Source: JBBPYC01 sp038200275 (GTDB lineage Bacteria > Pseudomonadota > Gammaproteobacteria > Burkholderiales > Burkholderiaceae_C). From it: a stretch of 59,512 bases of DNA. How positions within the stretch are numbered: the stretch's first letter is position 1; the number at the start of each line of letters is the position of its first letter. A program made the translations under genes and the position numbers. The stretch is taken from NCBI GenBank assembly GCA_038200275.1, contig JBBPYC010000032.1:1-59512 (forward strand). Direction: 5' to 3'. This document shows positions 8,374-16,676 of this stretch, piece by piece. Below the pieces are notes generated by a model. That model had not been told where the DNA came from. It saw only the letters and a program-made list of their open reading frames with translations, and ran no database searches.

Positions 8374-9660
8374 TCAGTTGGCAAACACCGACGGCAGCCA
8401 AAGCGCCAGGCCCGGGAACAGCGCCAACAGCCCGACCATCGCAAAAAGCGCTGCGACAAACGGCAGGCTGCCAACGATCACCGCCTGCATCGAACCCGAC
8501 TTGCGCAGGCTCTGCACCACGAACAGGTTCAGCCCGACCGGCGGCGTGATCAGCGCGGTCTCCACCAGCACGATGATCACGATGCCGAGCCAGACCGGGT
8601 CGAACCCCAGGCCGATCATGATCGGCGCAATGATCGGAATGGTCGTGATCATCATCGACAGCGTTTCCATGAAGCAGCCGAGCACCACGTAGAACACCAC
8701 GACGGCCAGCAGCATCCCCATGCGCGACAGGCCGAGGCCCGCGACCGATTCGGTGATCGCGCTGGTCAGGCCGGTTGCCGACATGATGAAGTTCAGGAAC
8801 GCCGCTGCGATCACGATCAGCATGATCATCGCGGTGGACCGCAGCGACCCTTCGACCACTTCGCGCAACATGCGCCAGTTGAGCCGCCGAAAGATGCCAG
8901 CCAGCACGAACGCACCGACCACGCCGAGTGCAGCCGCTTCGGTCGGCGTCGCAATGCCTGCATAGATCGAGCCAACCACGAGCAGGAATATGCCCAGCGG
9001 CGGTAGCAGGTGCACCAAGCTGGCGAAACGCTCGCGCCAACTCGCCGAGATGCGCTTACCGCCCCAGTGCGGTTTGACGACGCAGGCAATCACGATCACC
9101 GCCATGAACATCAGCGCCATCAGGATGCCCGGGATGATGCCGGCCAGATACAGACTCGGCACCGACGAATTGGTCAGCACGCCGTAGATCACGAGGTTGA
9201 TCGACGGCGGGATCAGGATGCCCAGCGTACCGCCGGCTGCGATGCTGCCGAGGAACAGCGGTTCGTTGTAGCCGAAGCGTTTGATTTGCGGCAGCGCGAC
9301 CGTACCCACGGTGGCCGCGGTCGCGACGCTCGAACCCGAAGTCGCAGAGAACAATGTCGATGCGCCGATGTTCGCGTGCATCAGCCCGCCCGGCAACCAA
9401 GCCAGCCACAAGCTCATCGCGCCGTACATGCGTTCTGCAAAACCGGCGCGCAGCAGAATTTCGCCAAGCATGATGAACAGCGGTATGGCGACCAGCAGGA
9501 ATTCGTTGCTCGAACTCCAGGCCAGCTCACCCATGGCGCGCGTGAGCGGCAGCATCGAATACAGCGGATCGAGGATCAGCCCCAGCACACCCAATGCGGC
9601 GCCGACCGGAATGCTCAGGCCGATCAGCGCCAGCAACAGGATCATCGCAACGGCGATCAT
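8374..9660 (-). CDS. dctM: TRAP transporter large permease DctM
   Basis: The 428-residue protein has about 12 hydrophobic segments and DctM-family sequence: FLLVAIPLFIMLGEILLRAGFAERMY, GGLMHANIGASTLFSATSGSSVATAATVG, GILIPPSINLVIYGVLTNSSVPSLYLAGIIPG, and ETALITPPVGLNLFVVQSL near the C-terminus. It is the ion-coupled translocating subunit of a tripartite ATP-independent periplasmic transporter. Its start overlaps the end of the small-permease gene by four bases (ATGA), indicating translational coupling. It is complete and of normal length. The substrate is set by the binding protein DctP and is not recognisable from the permease. Confidence 0.95.
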   Translation of the reverse strand: MIAVAMILLLALIGLSIPVGAALGVLGLILDPLYSMLPLTRAMGELAWSSSNEFLLVAIPLFIMLGEILLRAGFAERMYGAMSLWLAWLPGGLMHANIGASTLFSATSGSSVATAATVGTVALPQIKRFGYNEPLFLGSIAAGGTLGILIPPSINLVIYGVLTNSSVPSLYLAGIIPGILMALMFMAVIVIACVVKPHWGGKRISASWRERFASLVHLLPPLGIFLLVVGSIYAGIATPTEAAALGVVGAFVLAGIFRRLNWRMLREVVEGSLRSTAMIMLIVIAAAFLNFIMSATGLTSAITESVAGLGLSRMGMLLAVVVFYVVLGCFMETLSMMITTIPIIAPIMIGLGFDPVWLGIVIIVLVETALITPPVGLNLFVVQSLRKSGSMQAVIVGSLPFVAALFAMVGLLALFPGLALWLPSVFAN

Positions 9661-10292
9661 GATGGGCGCACCGTTCCATGCACCATGCGCTCACCAGCTT
9701 CGGCTTCTTCCCTGGCCTCGTCTTTGGTGGTGCGCAAGCCGCAGACAGCCTGGACCGCTTTCAGATCGCCCGTGACCAGCGCCGTCGATGCACGCACCAG
9801 CAGCAGTGCGAGCACCAAGGAGAACCAGGCAAGGCCTGCGACCCAGAGGGCTTGCGGAATCCACAGAGGCGTGGCCAGCGGCGTGTTCGCCGCCGAATGC
9901 CGCGTCCATGATTCGAGCGCGACGTAGTACGCGTAGTGCGTCAGATACACGGAGAACACGCCGAGTGCGACCAGCGCGAGCCAGTCGAGCACCGCACCGA
10001 TCCGCACAGGCAGGTATTGGTACAGCACGTCGACGCGCACGTTCGCGCGTTCCAGCGCGGTGAACGCCAGCGCCCAGCTTGTGCTGATCGCAAATGCGTA
10101 GCCGGACAGCTCGTCCGAGCCGCCGACCGTGATGCCAAACAGCCGGCGCACGGTCACGTCATAGGCGATTAAAAAGACGCTGGCGATCGTCAACACGCCA
10201 GCGGTCCAGATCGCAAAACGCGACATCGTGTGGGCGATGCCGAGCAGGCGCGGCAGCCAGCCGTTGGCAGGCAACAAAGATAGTTCGGACAT
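9657..10292 (-). CDS. dctQ: TRAP transporter small permease DctQ
   Basis: The 211-residue membrane protein has four hydrophobic segments (ATWTAGVL-type first helix around residue 25, LSGYAFAISTSWALAF around 65, the VLDWLALVALGVFSVYL helix, and WIPQALWVAGLAWFSLVLALLLV), as expected for a DctQ subunit. The VTVRRLFGITVGGSDELSGYAF segment is the usual family signature, in which a conserved Arg-Arg and Asp-Glu-Leu occur before the second helix. It partners the large permease, whose start codon overlaps its stop. A C-terminal hydrophilic tail of about 35 residues is somewhat long for the family. It sits 37 bases after dctP. Confidence 0.92.
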   Translation of the reverse strand: MSELSLLPANGWLPRLLGIAHTMSRFAIWTAGVLTIASVFLIAYDVTVRRLFGITVGGSDELSGYAFAISTSWALAFTALERANVRVDVLYQYLPVRIGAVLDWLALVALGVFSVYLTHYAYYVALESWTRHSAANTPLATPLWIPQALWVAGLAWFSLVLALLLVRASTALVTGDLKAVQAVCGLRTTKDEAREEAEAGERMVHGTVRPS

Positions 10293-10329
10293 ACGCGGCC
10301 GATCAGACTTGCGAAAGATCAGCGAATAA

Positions 10330-11373
10330 CTATTTCGCTGCTGTCACGCCAAGCGTCTTGCCGATCGTCGCGTTGAAGTCGGCCACGCACTTGGCCGAGC
10401 AGCGTGCCGCCCATTTGTCGATCACGCCCTGGCGAATCTTCTGCAGCTCAGCGCGGTCGGCGTCGCTGGGAGTCACCAGCACCATCTTTCCCTTGACCGG
10501 CAAGGTGCAGGCGGCTGCACCGGTGTTGCAATCGAAGCCCTGCTGCGTCTGCTTGGCGGCCGCGTCCCAGATGTCGTCGACCATCGTCTTGATATTGGTC
10601 TGCAGGAAGTCGCGCACTTTCGGGTCCAGCTTGTCCCATGCGTTCTGGTTGACCGCATGGATCTGCTGGTTCCAGTTGATCGGCAGCGCGACCAGATGCG
10701 TGGCCACCTCGAACCACTTGGCCGAGTAGCCGGACAGCGAGCCGGTGATCGCGCAGTTGACCACGCCGTTTTGCAGCGCCGGCACCACTTCACCAAACGC
10801 CATCGTCACGCTGGAGCCGCCAAGCGCCTCGATGAAATCCGCCTGCGTGCGGCTGCTGGTGCGTACCTTCTTGCCTTTGATGTCGGCTAAGCCCTTGATG
10901 TCTGCATTGCAGAACAGCACCTGGCCCGGGTAGGGCGACAGGCCTAGCAGCTTGACCTTGGCGTCGTCGCCATACAGCTTCGCGTAGACCGGCTCGAACG
11001 CATCGGTCACGGCGCGTGCGGTCTTCGCATCCGGCGCCAGGCCGGCCAGGTCGATCGCTTCGTTGATGGGGTTATCGCTGGCGAAATACGACAGCGTGGC
11101 GGTGCCGAACTCGATTACACCTTGCGACATCAGCCGCATCAACTCGGGGCCTTTCAAGCCCATTTCGTTGAAGCCTTTGATCTCGGCCGTGACTTGGCCG
11201 TTCGAACGTTCAGGGATTGTCTTGGTCCAGAACGGCTTCTCAAAATCTTGATACGCCGTCAGGTTGGACAGGCCACCGGTGATGCGCAATTGGGTCTTGG
11301 GCAAGTCCTGCGCGAATGCCGTCGTGGCGATCGAGCCAGCCAGCAAAGCGGCGGTCATCAGTTTGATCTTCAT
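10330..11373 (-). CDS. dctP: TRAP transporter substrate-binding protein DctP
   Basis: The 347-residue protein starts with a clear Sec signal peptide (MKIKLMTAALLAGSIATTAFA, cleavage before QDLPK) and continues with DctP-family features: a periplasmic two-lobe fold with KGKKVRTSSRTQADFIEALGG, which carries the conserved Arg expected to bind a carboxylate ligand, and VPALQNGVVNCAITGSLSG. Four cysteines lie near the C-terminus (FDCNTG, AAACTLP, ARCSAKC), so disulfide bonds are possible, which is unusual for the family. A good ribosome binding site (AAGGAAACAACCC) immediately precedes the ATG; it is nearly complementary to the small-RNA candidate at 27.6 kb. The ligand is probably a carboxylate; its identity is not visible. 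Confidence 0.93.
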   Translation of the reverse strand: MKIKLMTAALLAGSIATTAFAQDLPKTQLRITGGLSNLTAYQDFEKPFWTKTIPERSNGQVTAEIKGFNEMGLKGPELMRLMSQGVIEFGTATLSYFASDNPINEAIDLAGLAPDAKTARAVTDAFEPVYAKLYGDDAKVKLLGLSPYPGQVLFCNADIKGLADIKGKKVRTSSRTQADFIEALGGSSVTMAFGEVVPALQNGVVNCAITGSLSGYSAKWFEVATHLVALPINWNQQIHAVNQNAWDKLDPKVRDFLQTNIKTMVDDIWDAAAKQTQQGFDCNTGAAACTLPVKGKMVLVTPSDADRAELQKIRQGVIDKWAARCSAKCVADFNATIGKTLGVTAAK

Positions 11374-11470
11374 GGGTTGTTTCCTTGGGTTTTTGGAGTT
11401 TTTGGGGCGGGTGCTTTGATCCAGCGCATTGAAAGCCCGCCGCTTCTTTCGATGCTGTCCTGCAATGCGA

Positions 11471-12262
11471 TCAGAACAACGCGAGGTTGCTGTTCTTCAA
11501 ATCCGTCACCAGCATGTGGCCCGGTGCGTGGGTGATGCAAAAGTCGGGCCGCACCGCAGCGATGACCGACTGCGGCGTGACACCGCAGGCCCAGAACACC
11601 GGCAACTCGTCGGGTCTGATCTCCACCGGATCGCCATAGTCGGGCCGTGCAACGTCCTCAATGCCGATCAGCTGCGGATTGCCCAGATGCACCGGCGCGC
11701 CGTGCACGGCCGGAAAACGTGTCGTGATTTGCACCGCGCGGATCGCATCTGCGGCCTTCATCGGCCGCATCGATACCACCATCGGCCCGGAGAAAACGCC
11801 CGCAGCGGCAGTTGCGATCGAGCTGCGGTACATCGGCACGTTGCAGCCCATCGAGATGTGGCGCACATCAATGCCGTCCGCGATCAGCGCTTGTTCGAAC
11901 GAAAATGAGCAGCCGATGGCGAATGTGACCAAGTCATCGCGCCAGACGTCGGACACGTCGGTCGGCTCGGCCACCACTTCGCCATCCCGCCACACCCGAT
12001 AGCGCGGCACGTCGCTGCGAACGTCGAGGTCGGCACCGAGGGTGGGGATGCGCGGGTCGCCCGGCTCGGACACACCGATCAACGGGCAGGACCGGGGGTT
12101 GCGCTGGCAGAAGCGCAGGAAGTCATCGGCCAGTGCCCTGGGCAGGATGGCCAAGTTGGCCTGCACATGGCCGGGCGCGCAGTTGGCCGTCGGGCCGGTC
12201 AGTGCACCACGGCGGGCTTGCAGGCGCACGGCACGCGCTTCGACTTCAACAGGGGTAGGCAT
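11471..12262 (-). CDS. YcsI/DUF1445 family putative hydro-lyase
   Basis: The 263-residue protein is a full-length YcsI (UPF0317/DUF1445) member: GPTANCAPGHVQANLAILP near the N-terminus, FLRFCQRNPRSCPLIG, FAIGCSFSFEQAL, GCNVPMYRS, FSGPMVVSMRP, HLGNPQLIGIED and FWACGVTPQSV...FCITHAPGHMLVTD. The family is annotated as hydro-lyase; the mammalian DUF1445 protein is reported to be a D-glutamate cyclase, and ycsI of Bacillus lies in the 5-oxoproline utilisation locus. A role in D-amino-acid or 5-oxoproline-like metabolism is therefore plausible but inferred. It sits between the LysR gene (62 bases) and dctP (97 bases) in one orientation and likely belongs to the same operon as the TRAP transporter. 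Confidence 0.88.
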   Translation of the reverse strand: MPTPVEVEARAVRLQARRGALTGPTANCAPGHVQANLAILPRALADDFLRFCQRNPRSCPLIGVSEPGDPRIPTLGADLDVRSDVPRYRVWRDGEVVAEPTDVSDVWRDDLVTFAIGCSFSFEQALIADGIDVRHISMGCNVPMYRSSIATAAAGVFSGPMVVSMRPMKAADAIRAVQITTRFPAVHGAPVHLGNPQLIGIEDVARPDYGDPVEIRPDELPVFWACGVTPQSVIAAVRPDFCITHAPGHMLVTDLKNSNLALF

Positions 12263-12324
12263 CGGGCAACGAACTCCGGGTGGGTTGCGATGCGTTTCAT
12301 TAAAGCCGGCGCCCGCCGCGCTGT

Positions 12325-13302
12325 CTAATCGATTGATCGAATCGGCGTTGATCGGCGGATGCGATCAATGCTTTGCGATGAGTCGCCTGCAGTGGTCACT
12401 TCCGCGGTGCCACCGGGCGCAGCGGCTGCAATGTCCGCGGCCAGCCGCGCGATCGCTGCGGCGAGATAGTTATCGGTCCCGTCGAGCCAGCTGGCGGTGT
12501 AGGCAAGCTCAGGCAGGTCACCCGAATCCACATTCAGCAATCGCAACGTTCCTGCCGCAAGTTCCTTGTCGAGGAACACGGGCGCAATCACACTCACCCC
12601 GATGCCGTCGAGCGTCATGCGCACCGCCATGCTGAGAGAGGCCGACCCGTACATGCGCGGCTGCTCGACGCCTTGGCGAATCAGCATCGCGCGCAACGCC
12701 TGATAGGGCTTGGTGCTCGATGGGTAGGTGATGATCGGCCAGCCTGCCACCGTCGCCACCGTCAGCGGCTCGGGCCCCAGCAAAAGTTTCGGGCTCGCGA
12801 CCCAGGCGAGCGGATAGCGCGACAGTGGCAGGTTCTGCGCTTGCGGTTCCTCCACCGGTCCGAGCAAGAAAGCCAGGTCGATCTCACGCGCCAGCAGGTG
12901 CGCCCTCAACACAGGCGTCGTGTCCACTTCGATCTCTATCAGCACCTTGGGAAAGGTGGCATGCACGCGCTCCAGCAGTTGCGGCAGCCAGGTCTGCACG
13001 ATCGTCTCGCTGACGCCGATGCAGATGCGGCCCCCGATCACGTGGTCTGCACGGGCGACCTGCAGCATGTCCTGCTTCAGTTGCAGCATGCGCTCGGCAT
13101 GGGACAGCAGCGCCTGCCCGCGCATCGTGAGCCGCACGCCGCCGCCATCGCGGTCGAACAGGCGCACACCAAGCGCCTCTTCCAGTTGTGCGATGCGTTG
13201 CGACACCGCCGGCTGGCTCGCATTCAACTTCTTCGCTGCAGCCCGAAACCCGCCAAGGGTGGCGACCCAGTAGAAGGTTTCGATGTTGCGCAGTTCAATC
13301 AA
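12325..13302 (-). CDS. LysR-type transcriptional regulator
   Basis: The protein has an N-terminal winged helix-turn-helix (IELRNIETFYWVATLGGFRAAAKKLNASQPAVSQRIAQLEEALGVRLFDRDG) followed by a LysR substrate-binding domain (RICIGVSETIVQTWLPQLLERVHATFP, LLAREIDLAFLLGP, MAVRMTLDGIGVSVIA). Starting at the TTG at 13302 gives 325 residues, with the helix-turn-helix at the usual distance from the N-terminus and a GAGAAG sequence four bases upstream. The frame is open for another 76 codons, but that stretch is low-quality Arg/Ala-rich sequence. It precedes the ycsI-TRAP operon in the same direction and probably senses the transported compound. A short divergent gene lies on its other side, so the 165-base gap may hold operators for both. 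Confidence 0.92.
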   Translation of the reverse strand: MIELRNIETFYWVATLGGFRAAAKKLNASQPAVSQRIAQLEEALGVRLFDRDGGGVRLTMRGQALLSHAERMLQLKQDMLQVARADHVIGGRICIGVSETIVQTWLPQLLERVHATFPKVLIEIEVDTTPVLRAHLLAREIDLAFLLGPVEEPQAQNLPLSRYPLAWVASPKLLLGPEPLTVATVAGWPIITYPSSTKPYQALRAMLIRQGVEQPRMYGSASLSMAVRMTLDGIGVSVIAPVFLDKELAAGTLRLLNVDSGDLPELAYTASWLDGTDNYLAAAIARLAADIAAAAPGGTAEVTTAGDSSQSIDRIRRSTPIRSID

Positions 13303-13467
13303 GCGACTTCTCGATGCAAAACGCACCGCCGATGCGTTCAAGTGCGTTGCAGTTTGGCATGCGGCGAATGGTGCGACGCGCAGACCGTTTGCACGCGCTG
13401 CGGCGGCGGCCCGACTTGTCACATACTCCAGGGCTGCCGAATTCATCATCCCATTACGGACCCGTTC

Positions 13468-13902
13468 ATGTTGTCTTTTGCTTTGCGCGCTTTTATTGCC
13501 GGTCTGGTTGCGACCTTGACCTTTCATCAACTTGCGGTGTGGCTGCTCGCAGCGGCAGTCGCACTGCCGGTCAAACCCTGGAACATGGCTGCGAACGCTT
13601 ACGGGGCGCCATCCGTGCTGGCGTTGGCGTTCTGGGCCGGTATCTGGGGCATCGCACTGTGTGCAGTGATCCGCTCACAGCGCTGGACGCCGGCGCTTTT
13701 CTGGGGCGCGGTGCTGGGCGCCGTGCTGCCGTCGCTGTGGTTGTGGACGGTGTTGGCTGCCGTGCATGGCCGGCCGATGTTTGCCGGCGGTAATCTCAAA
13801 ATGATCGGCTTCGCACTGTTTGTGAACGCGGTGTGGGGCGTGGGCACCGTGTTGTTGTTCAAGGCGATGCAGCGCGATCGGTCGCCGCGGCTGGCGACTT
13901 GA
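13468..13902 (+). CDS. Small integral membrane protein, four TM segments, unknown function
   Basis: The 144-residue product begins MLSFALRAFIAGLVATLTFHQLAVWLL and has four hydrophobic helices (around 5-30, 48-68, 77-97, 110-135) with basic residues between them, consistent with a small inner-membrane protein. A conserved-looking HQ pair in the first helix and KPWNMAANAYGAPS in the first loop recall uncharacterised membrane proteins seen in Burkholderiales, but I cannot name the family. The open frame extends far upstream in antisense to the LysR gene; that part is a shadow and the ATG at 13468 is the sensible start. It is divergent from the LysR regulator. Confidence 0.75.
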   Translation: MLSFALRAFIAGLVATLTFHQLAVWLLAAAVALPVKPWNMAANAYGAPSVLALAFWAGIWGIALCAVIRSQRWTPALFWGAVLGAVLPSLWLWTVLAAVHGRPMFAGGNLKMIGFALFVNAVWGVGTVLLFKAMQRDRSPRLAT

Positions 13903-14474
13903 ATCGAATGCCACAGCAGGACGTTTTCGTCGCGTGTCGTGCGCCGTTCCCCTCTGCTCGAATCGTGCTGACTTCGGACGCACGAGGGTAGCGGATGCAA
14001 GGCGCTGCATGATCGCGGAACCATGAGACATGTACTCGACCTCGTGCCACCAGGGGTTGGGGCGGGAAAATCGGTTGAAGTCGCGCTTTGCCTCTCAGCA
14101 CCCCTTCAAGGCAACAGTATGAAGGCCCGCTTTGGGGCTTGCTTGACCAGTCGCAGATGAGAGCCGGCAGCTACGATGCATGTTTCGGGAACCACTAGGC
14201 AGACAGGCTCGGGCTGCGAATGCGCCGCGTGTCGTCGTCACGGCTCAAGCCCATGCGGCCTTGACGCTGCCCCGAACCCGTTCAGGCGACCATCTTTGTC
14301 ACGCAAAGCCGAGCAGCATGGCCTGAGCCCCCCGAAATGACGAGTCATCTGTCGTTGGCTAGCACTTCAGCAAGCTGCAGTGTGTCTGCTGTCATGAGGG
14401 TGAGGTATTGCGCTGGGGATCGTTGCCCTGCTTGACGCAGGGGCAGGACCTCTTCAACCCCAGCACAGCAGCCG
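13903..14474. other. Intergenic region without a supported gene
   Basis: About 570 bases separate the ends of two convergent genes. Open frames here are short and show no motif. No hairpin with a U-run was found for either neighbour, and no repeat or RNA gene is recognised. Confidence 0.45.
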
Positions 14475-15050
14475 TCAATTTTTCGAGATTTGACCGGTGA
14501 GCAATACGAAGCCTTTGGCCGGATTGCTGGCGATATTCTCACCGCCCGTCAACGTTCCGCTCCCTTTGATTTTCTTGAAATCGCCGGTGCCTTTCAGGAT
14601 CGTGAACTGGCCCGACAGCGTCAACATTCCCGGGATGGTCAGCTCTGCGGCTGCGGTTCCACTGTAGGAGATCACGATCTCGTCCCCGTTCGCCGCCGTA
14701 AGCACGAACGACGCGCTGCGGAAGCTGAATGGGGGCGCGAATCCGAGTGGATTGTCCGAGAGCACGCAGTCGACCGACGAGATCCTGAAAAAGCCGATCT
14801 CGTCGGACAACCCACTGCCGGTGATCGTTCCCATCATTGCGGTGACGTCGGGTGCGTCCTTGCCGGATGCGTCCTTTTTGGACGGACACTTGCTATCGGT
14901 GCTGGGGCTCAGCACTTCAGAAATTTGCGCGACGGCCATAAAAGGTTCAAATTTCTCCTTGGCCAATGCCGGCAGCGACACGGCCGATGCGGCCGTCACA
15001 AACGCCAGCAGACGCACAGCGTTTGAAAAGCGTAACTTCTGCAAAATCAT
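14475..15050 (-). CDS. Secreted hypothetical protein, probable beta-barrel
   Basis: The 191-residue protein has an N-terminal signal peptide (basic MILQKLRFSNAVR, hydrophobic core LLAFVTAASAVSL, cleavage after PALA). The mature part is rich in beta-prone and Gly/Ser/Thr residues and ends with GTGDFKKIKGSGTLTGGENI...GFVLLTGQIS, a pattern reminiscent of small calycin-like or allene-oxide-cyclase-like barrels, where a strand with GTGxF and another with GxGxL close the barrel. Two cysteines (SKCPSK and VDCVLS) may form a disulfide. It is expected in the periplasm or outside the cell. It lies directly downstream of gspE on the same strand, 227 bases away, so it could be a type II secretion substrate, but nothing in the sequence proves this. 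Confidence 0.7.
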   Translation of the reverse strand: MILQKLRFSNAVRLLAFVTAASAVSLPALAKEKFEPFMAVAQISEVLSPSTDSKCPSKKDASGKDAPDVTAMMGTITGSGLSDEIGFFRISSVDCVLSDNPLGFAPPFSFRSASFVLTAANGDEIVISYSGTAAAELTIPGMLTLSGQFTILKGTGDFKKIKGSGTLTGGENIASNPAKGFVLLTGQISKN

Positions 15051-15277
15051 CCAATATCACCCTGATCAAGTAAAAGCAATACTGTAAGTGTGAGCGAATG
15101 CCTTTTGCCATCCGTTTTTAAAACTTACACAAACGGACACATGGATCAGAGGGGGTCCTCGTCCCCGACAATGTTTGAGTCGACGGTCCATGTGGTCTGC
15201 ACATGCTGAGCAAAGCGGTTTCCATGGGTGCAGGCTGTCCCCACGCTTCAAAGGCCGACGAGGGTTTGGGTTCGTTG

Positions 15278-16669
15278 TCAGTCCCGTGTCACGCGCAACA
15301 GTTCTTCCGGCGACGTGATGCCCGTTTCCACCAGCCGCTGCCCGTCTTCGCGCATCAGCTTCATGCCGGCGGCCAGCCCCGATTTGCGAATCTCGGCTTC
15401 TGGCGCCTGGCTGTGGATGAGTGAGCGAATCTGCTCGTCCGTAATCAGCAGTTCGAACACGCCGGTGCGACCTGCATAGCCGGTCTGGCCACACACGTCA
15501 CAACCCTTGCCGTGGCAGGTCGTGCAGTACTTGCGCACGAGCCGTTGGGCAAGCACGCCAAGCAACGATGAGCTGAGCAGGAACGGCTCCACGCCCATGT
15601 CGGTCAGCCTTGTCACGGCGCTGGCGGCATCGTTCGTATGCAGCGTGGCCAGCACCAGATGGCCGGTCAATGACGCCTGAATCGCGATCTGAGCGGTTTC
15701 GTAGTCGCGTATCTCGCCGATCATGATGATGTCCGGGTCCTGCCGCAGGATCGCGCGAAGGGCCTTGGCAAATGTCAGCTCGATCTTTGCGTTCACCTGC
15801 GTCTGGCCGACGCCGGGTAGTTCGTACTCGATCGGGTCTTCCACCGTCATGATGTTGGCGCGGCCCGCATCGAGCAGGCCCAGGCCCGCATACAGCGTGG
15901 TGGTCTTGCCGGAGCCGGTCGGGCCGGTGACCAAGATGATGCCGTGCGGCTGCTTGACGAGTTTTTCAAAGCGCGCACGCACATCGCCCTGCATGCCGAC
16001 CGAGCCGAGATTCAGGTTCGCTTCCGACTTGTCGAGCAAGCGCAGCACCGCGCGTTCGCCATGCGCAGACGGCAACGTGGACACGCGCACATCAACCGCA
16101 CGCGAGCCGATGCGCAAGCTGATGCGGCCGTCCTGCGGCAAGCGCTTTTCCGAGATGTCGAGTTCGGCCATGATCTTCAGCCGCGAGATCAGCGCCGCGT
16201 GCAGTGCACGGTTCGGCTGCACCACTTCGCGCAAAGCGCCGTCGACGCGAAAGCGCACCGAACTGCGCCGCTCATACGGCTCGATGTGGATGTCGCTCGC
16301 CCCGTCCCGTGCGGCCTGCGTCAGCAGCGCATTCAACATGCGGATGATCGGCGCGTCGTCGGCCGCTTCCAGCAAATCCTCGACGGCCGGCAGCTCCTGC
16401 ATCATGCGCGACAGGTCCGCATCGGACTCGACTTCGCTGACCACCGCCGCCGCGCTGTTCGATTCGCCTTGTGAATAAGCCACGCTGATGCGTTGCAGCA
16501 GTGCATCGGCCGGCAGTGTCTCGATGCGCCGCGGTGAGAACTTGCGCATCACCTCGCTCATGCCGCTGGCCGGCGTGGCCGGATGCAGCCACAACGTCAG
16601 GTCGCCGAGGTTGTCTTCCAGCAGCAGTTGCTGGGTGCGTGCGAATGCGTAGGGCAGTGGGTGGCGCAT
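15278..16669 (-). CDS. gspE: Type II secretion ATPase GspE
   Basis: The 463-residue protein is the cytoplasmic hexameric ATPase that powers type II secretion. It shows Walker A GPTGSGKTTT (249-258), the Asp box MTVEDPIEY (274-282), Walker B DPDIIMIGEIRD (311-322) and His box GHLVLATLHTND (336-347). The zinc-binding loop is present as Cys382, Cys385, Cys390 and Cys393 (CTTCHGKGCDVC), far more compact than the long loop between the two CxxC pairs in gammaproteobacterial GspE. The N-terminal domain is short. The ATG lies seven bases after the gspD stop codon, so D and E are co-transcribed. The usual partner gspF is not next to it. Confidence 0.95.
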   Translation of the reverse strand: MRHPLPYAFARTQQLLLEDNLGDLTLWLHPATPASGMSEVMRKFSPRRIETLPADALLQRISVAYSQGESNSAAAVVSEVESDADLSRMMQELPAVEDLLEAADDAPIIRMLNALLTQAARDGASDIHIEPYERRSSVRFRVDGALREVVQPNRALHAALISRLKIMAELDISEKRLPQDGRISLRIGSRAVDVRVSTLPSAHGERAVLRLLDKSEANLNLGSVGMQGDVRARFEKLVKQPHGIILVTGPTGSGKTTTLYAGLGLLDAGRANIMTVEDPIEYELPGVGQTQVNAKIELTFAKALRAILRQDPDIIMIGEIRDYETAQIAIQASLTGHLVLATLHTNDAASAVTRLTDMGVEPFLLSSSLLGVLAQRLVRKYCTTCHGKGCDVCGQTGYAGRTGVFELLITDEQIRSLIHSQAPEAEIRKSGLAAGMKLMREDGQRLVETGITSPEELLRVTRD

Positions 16670-16676
16670 GGCCGGG

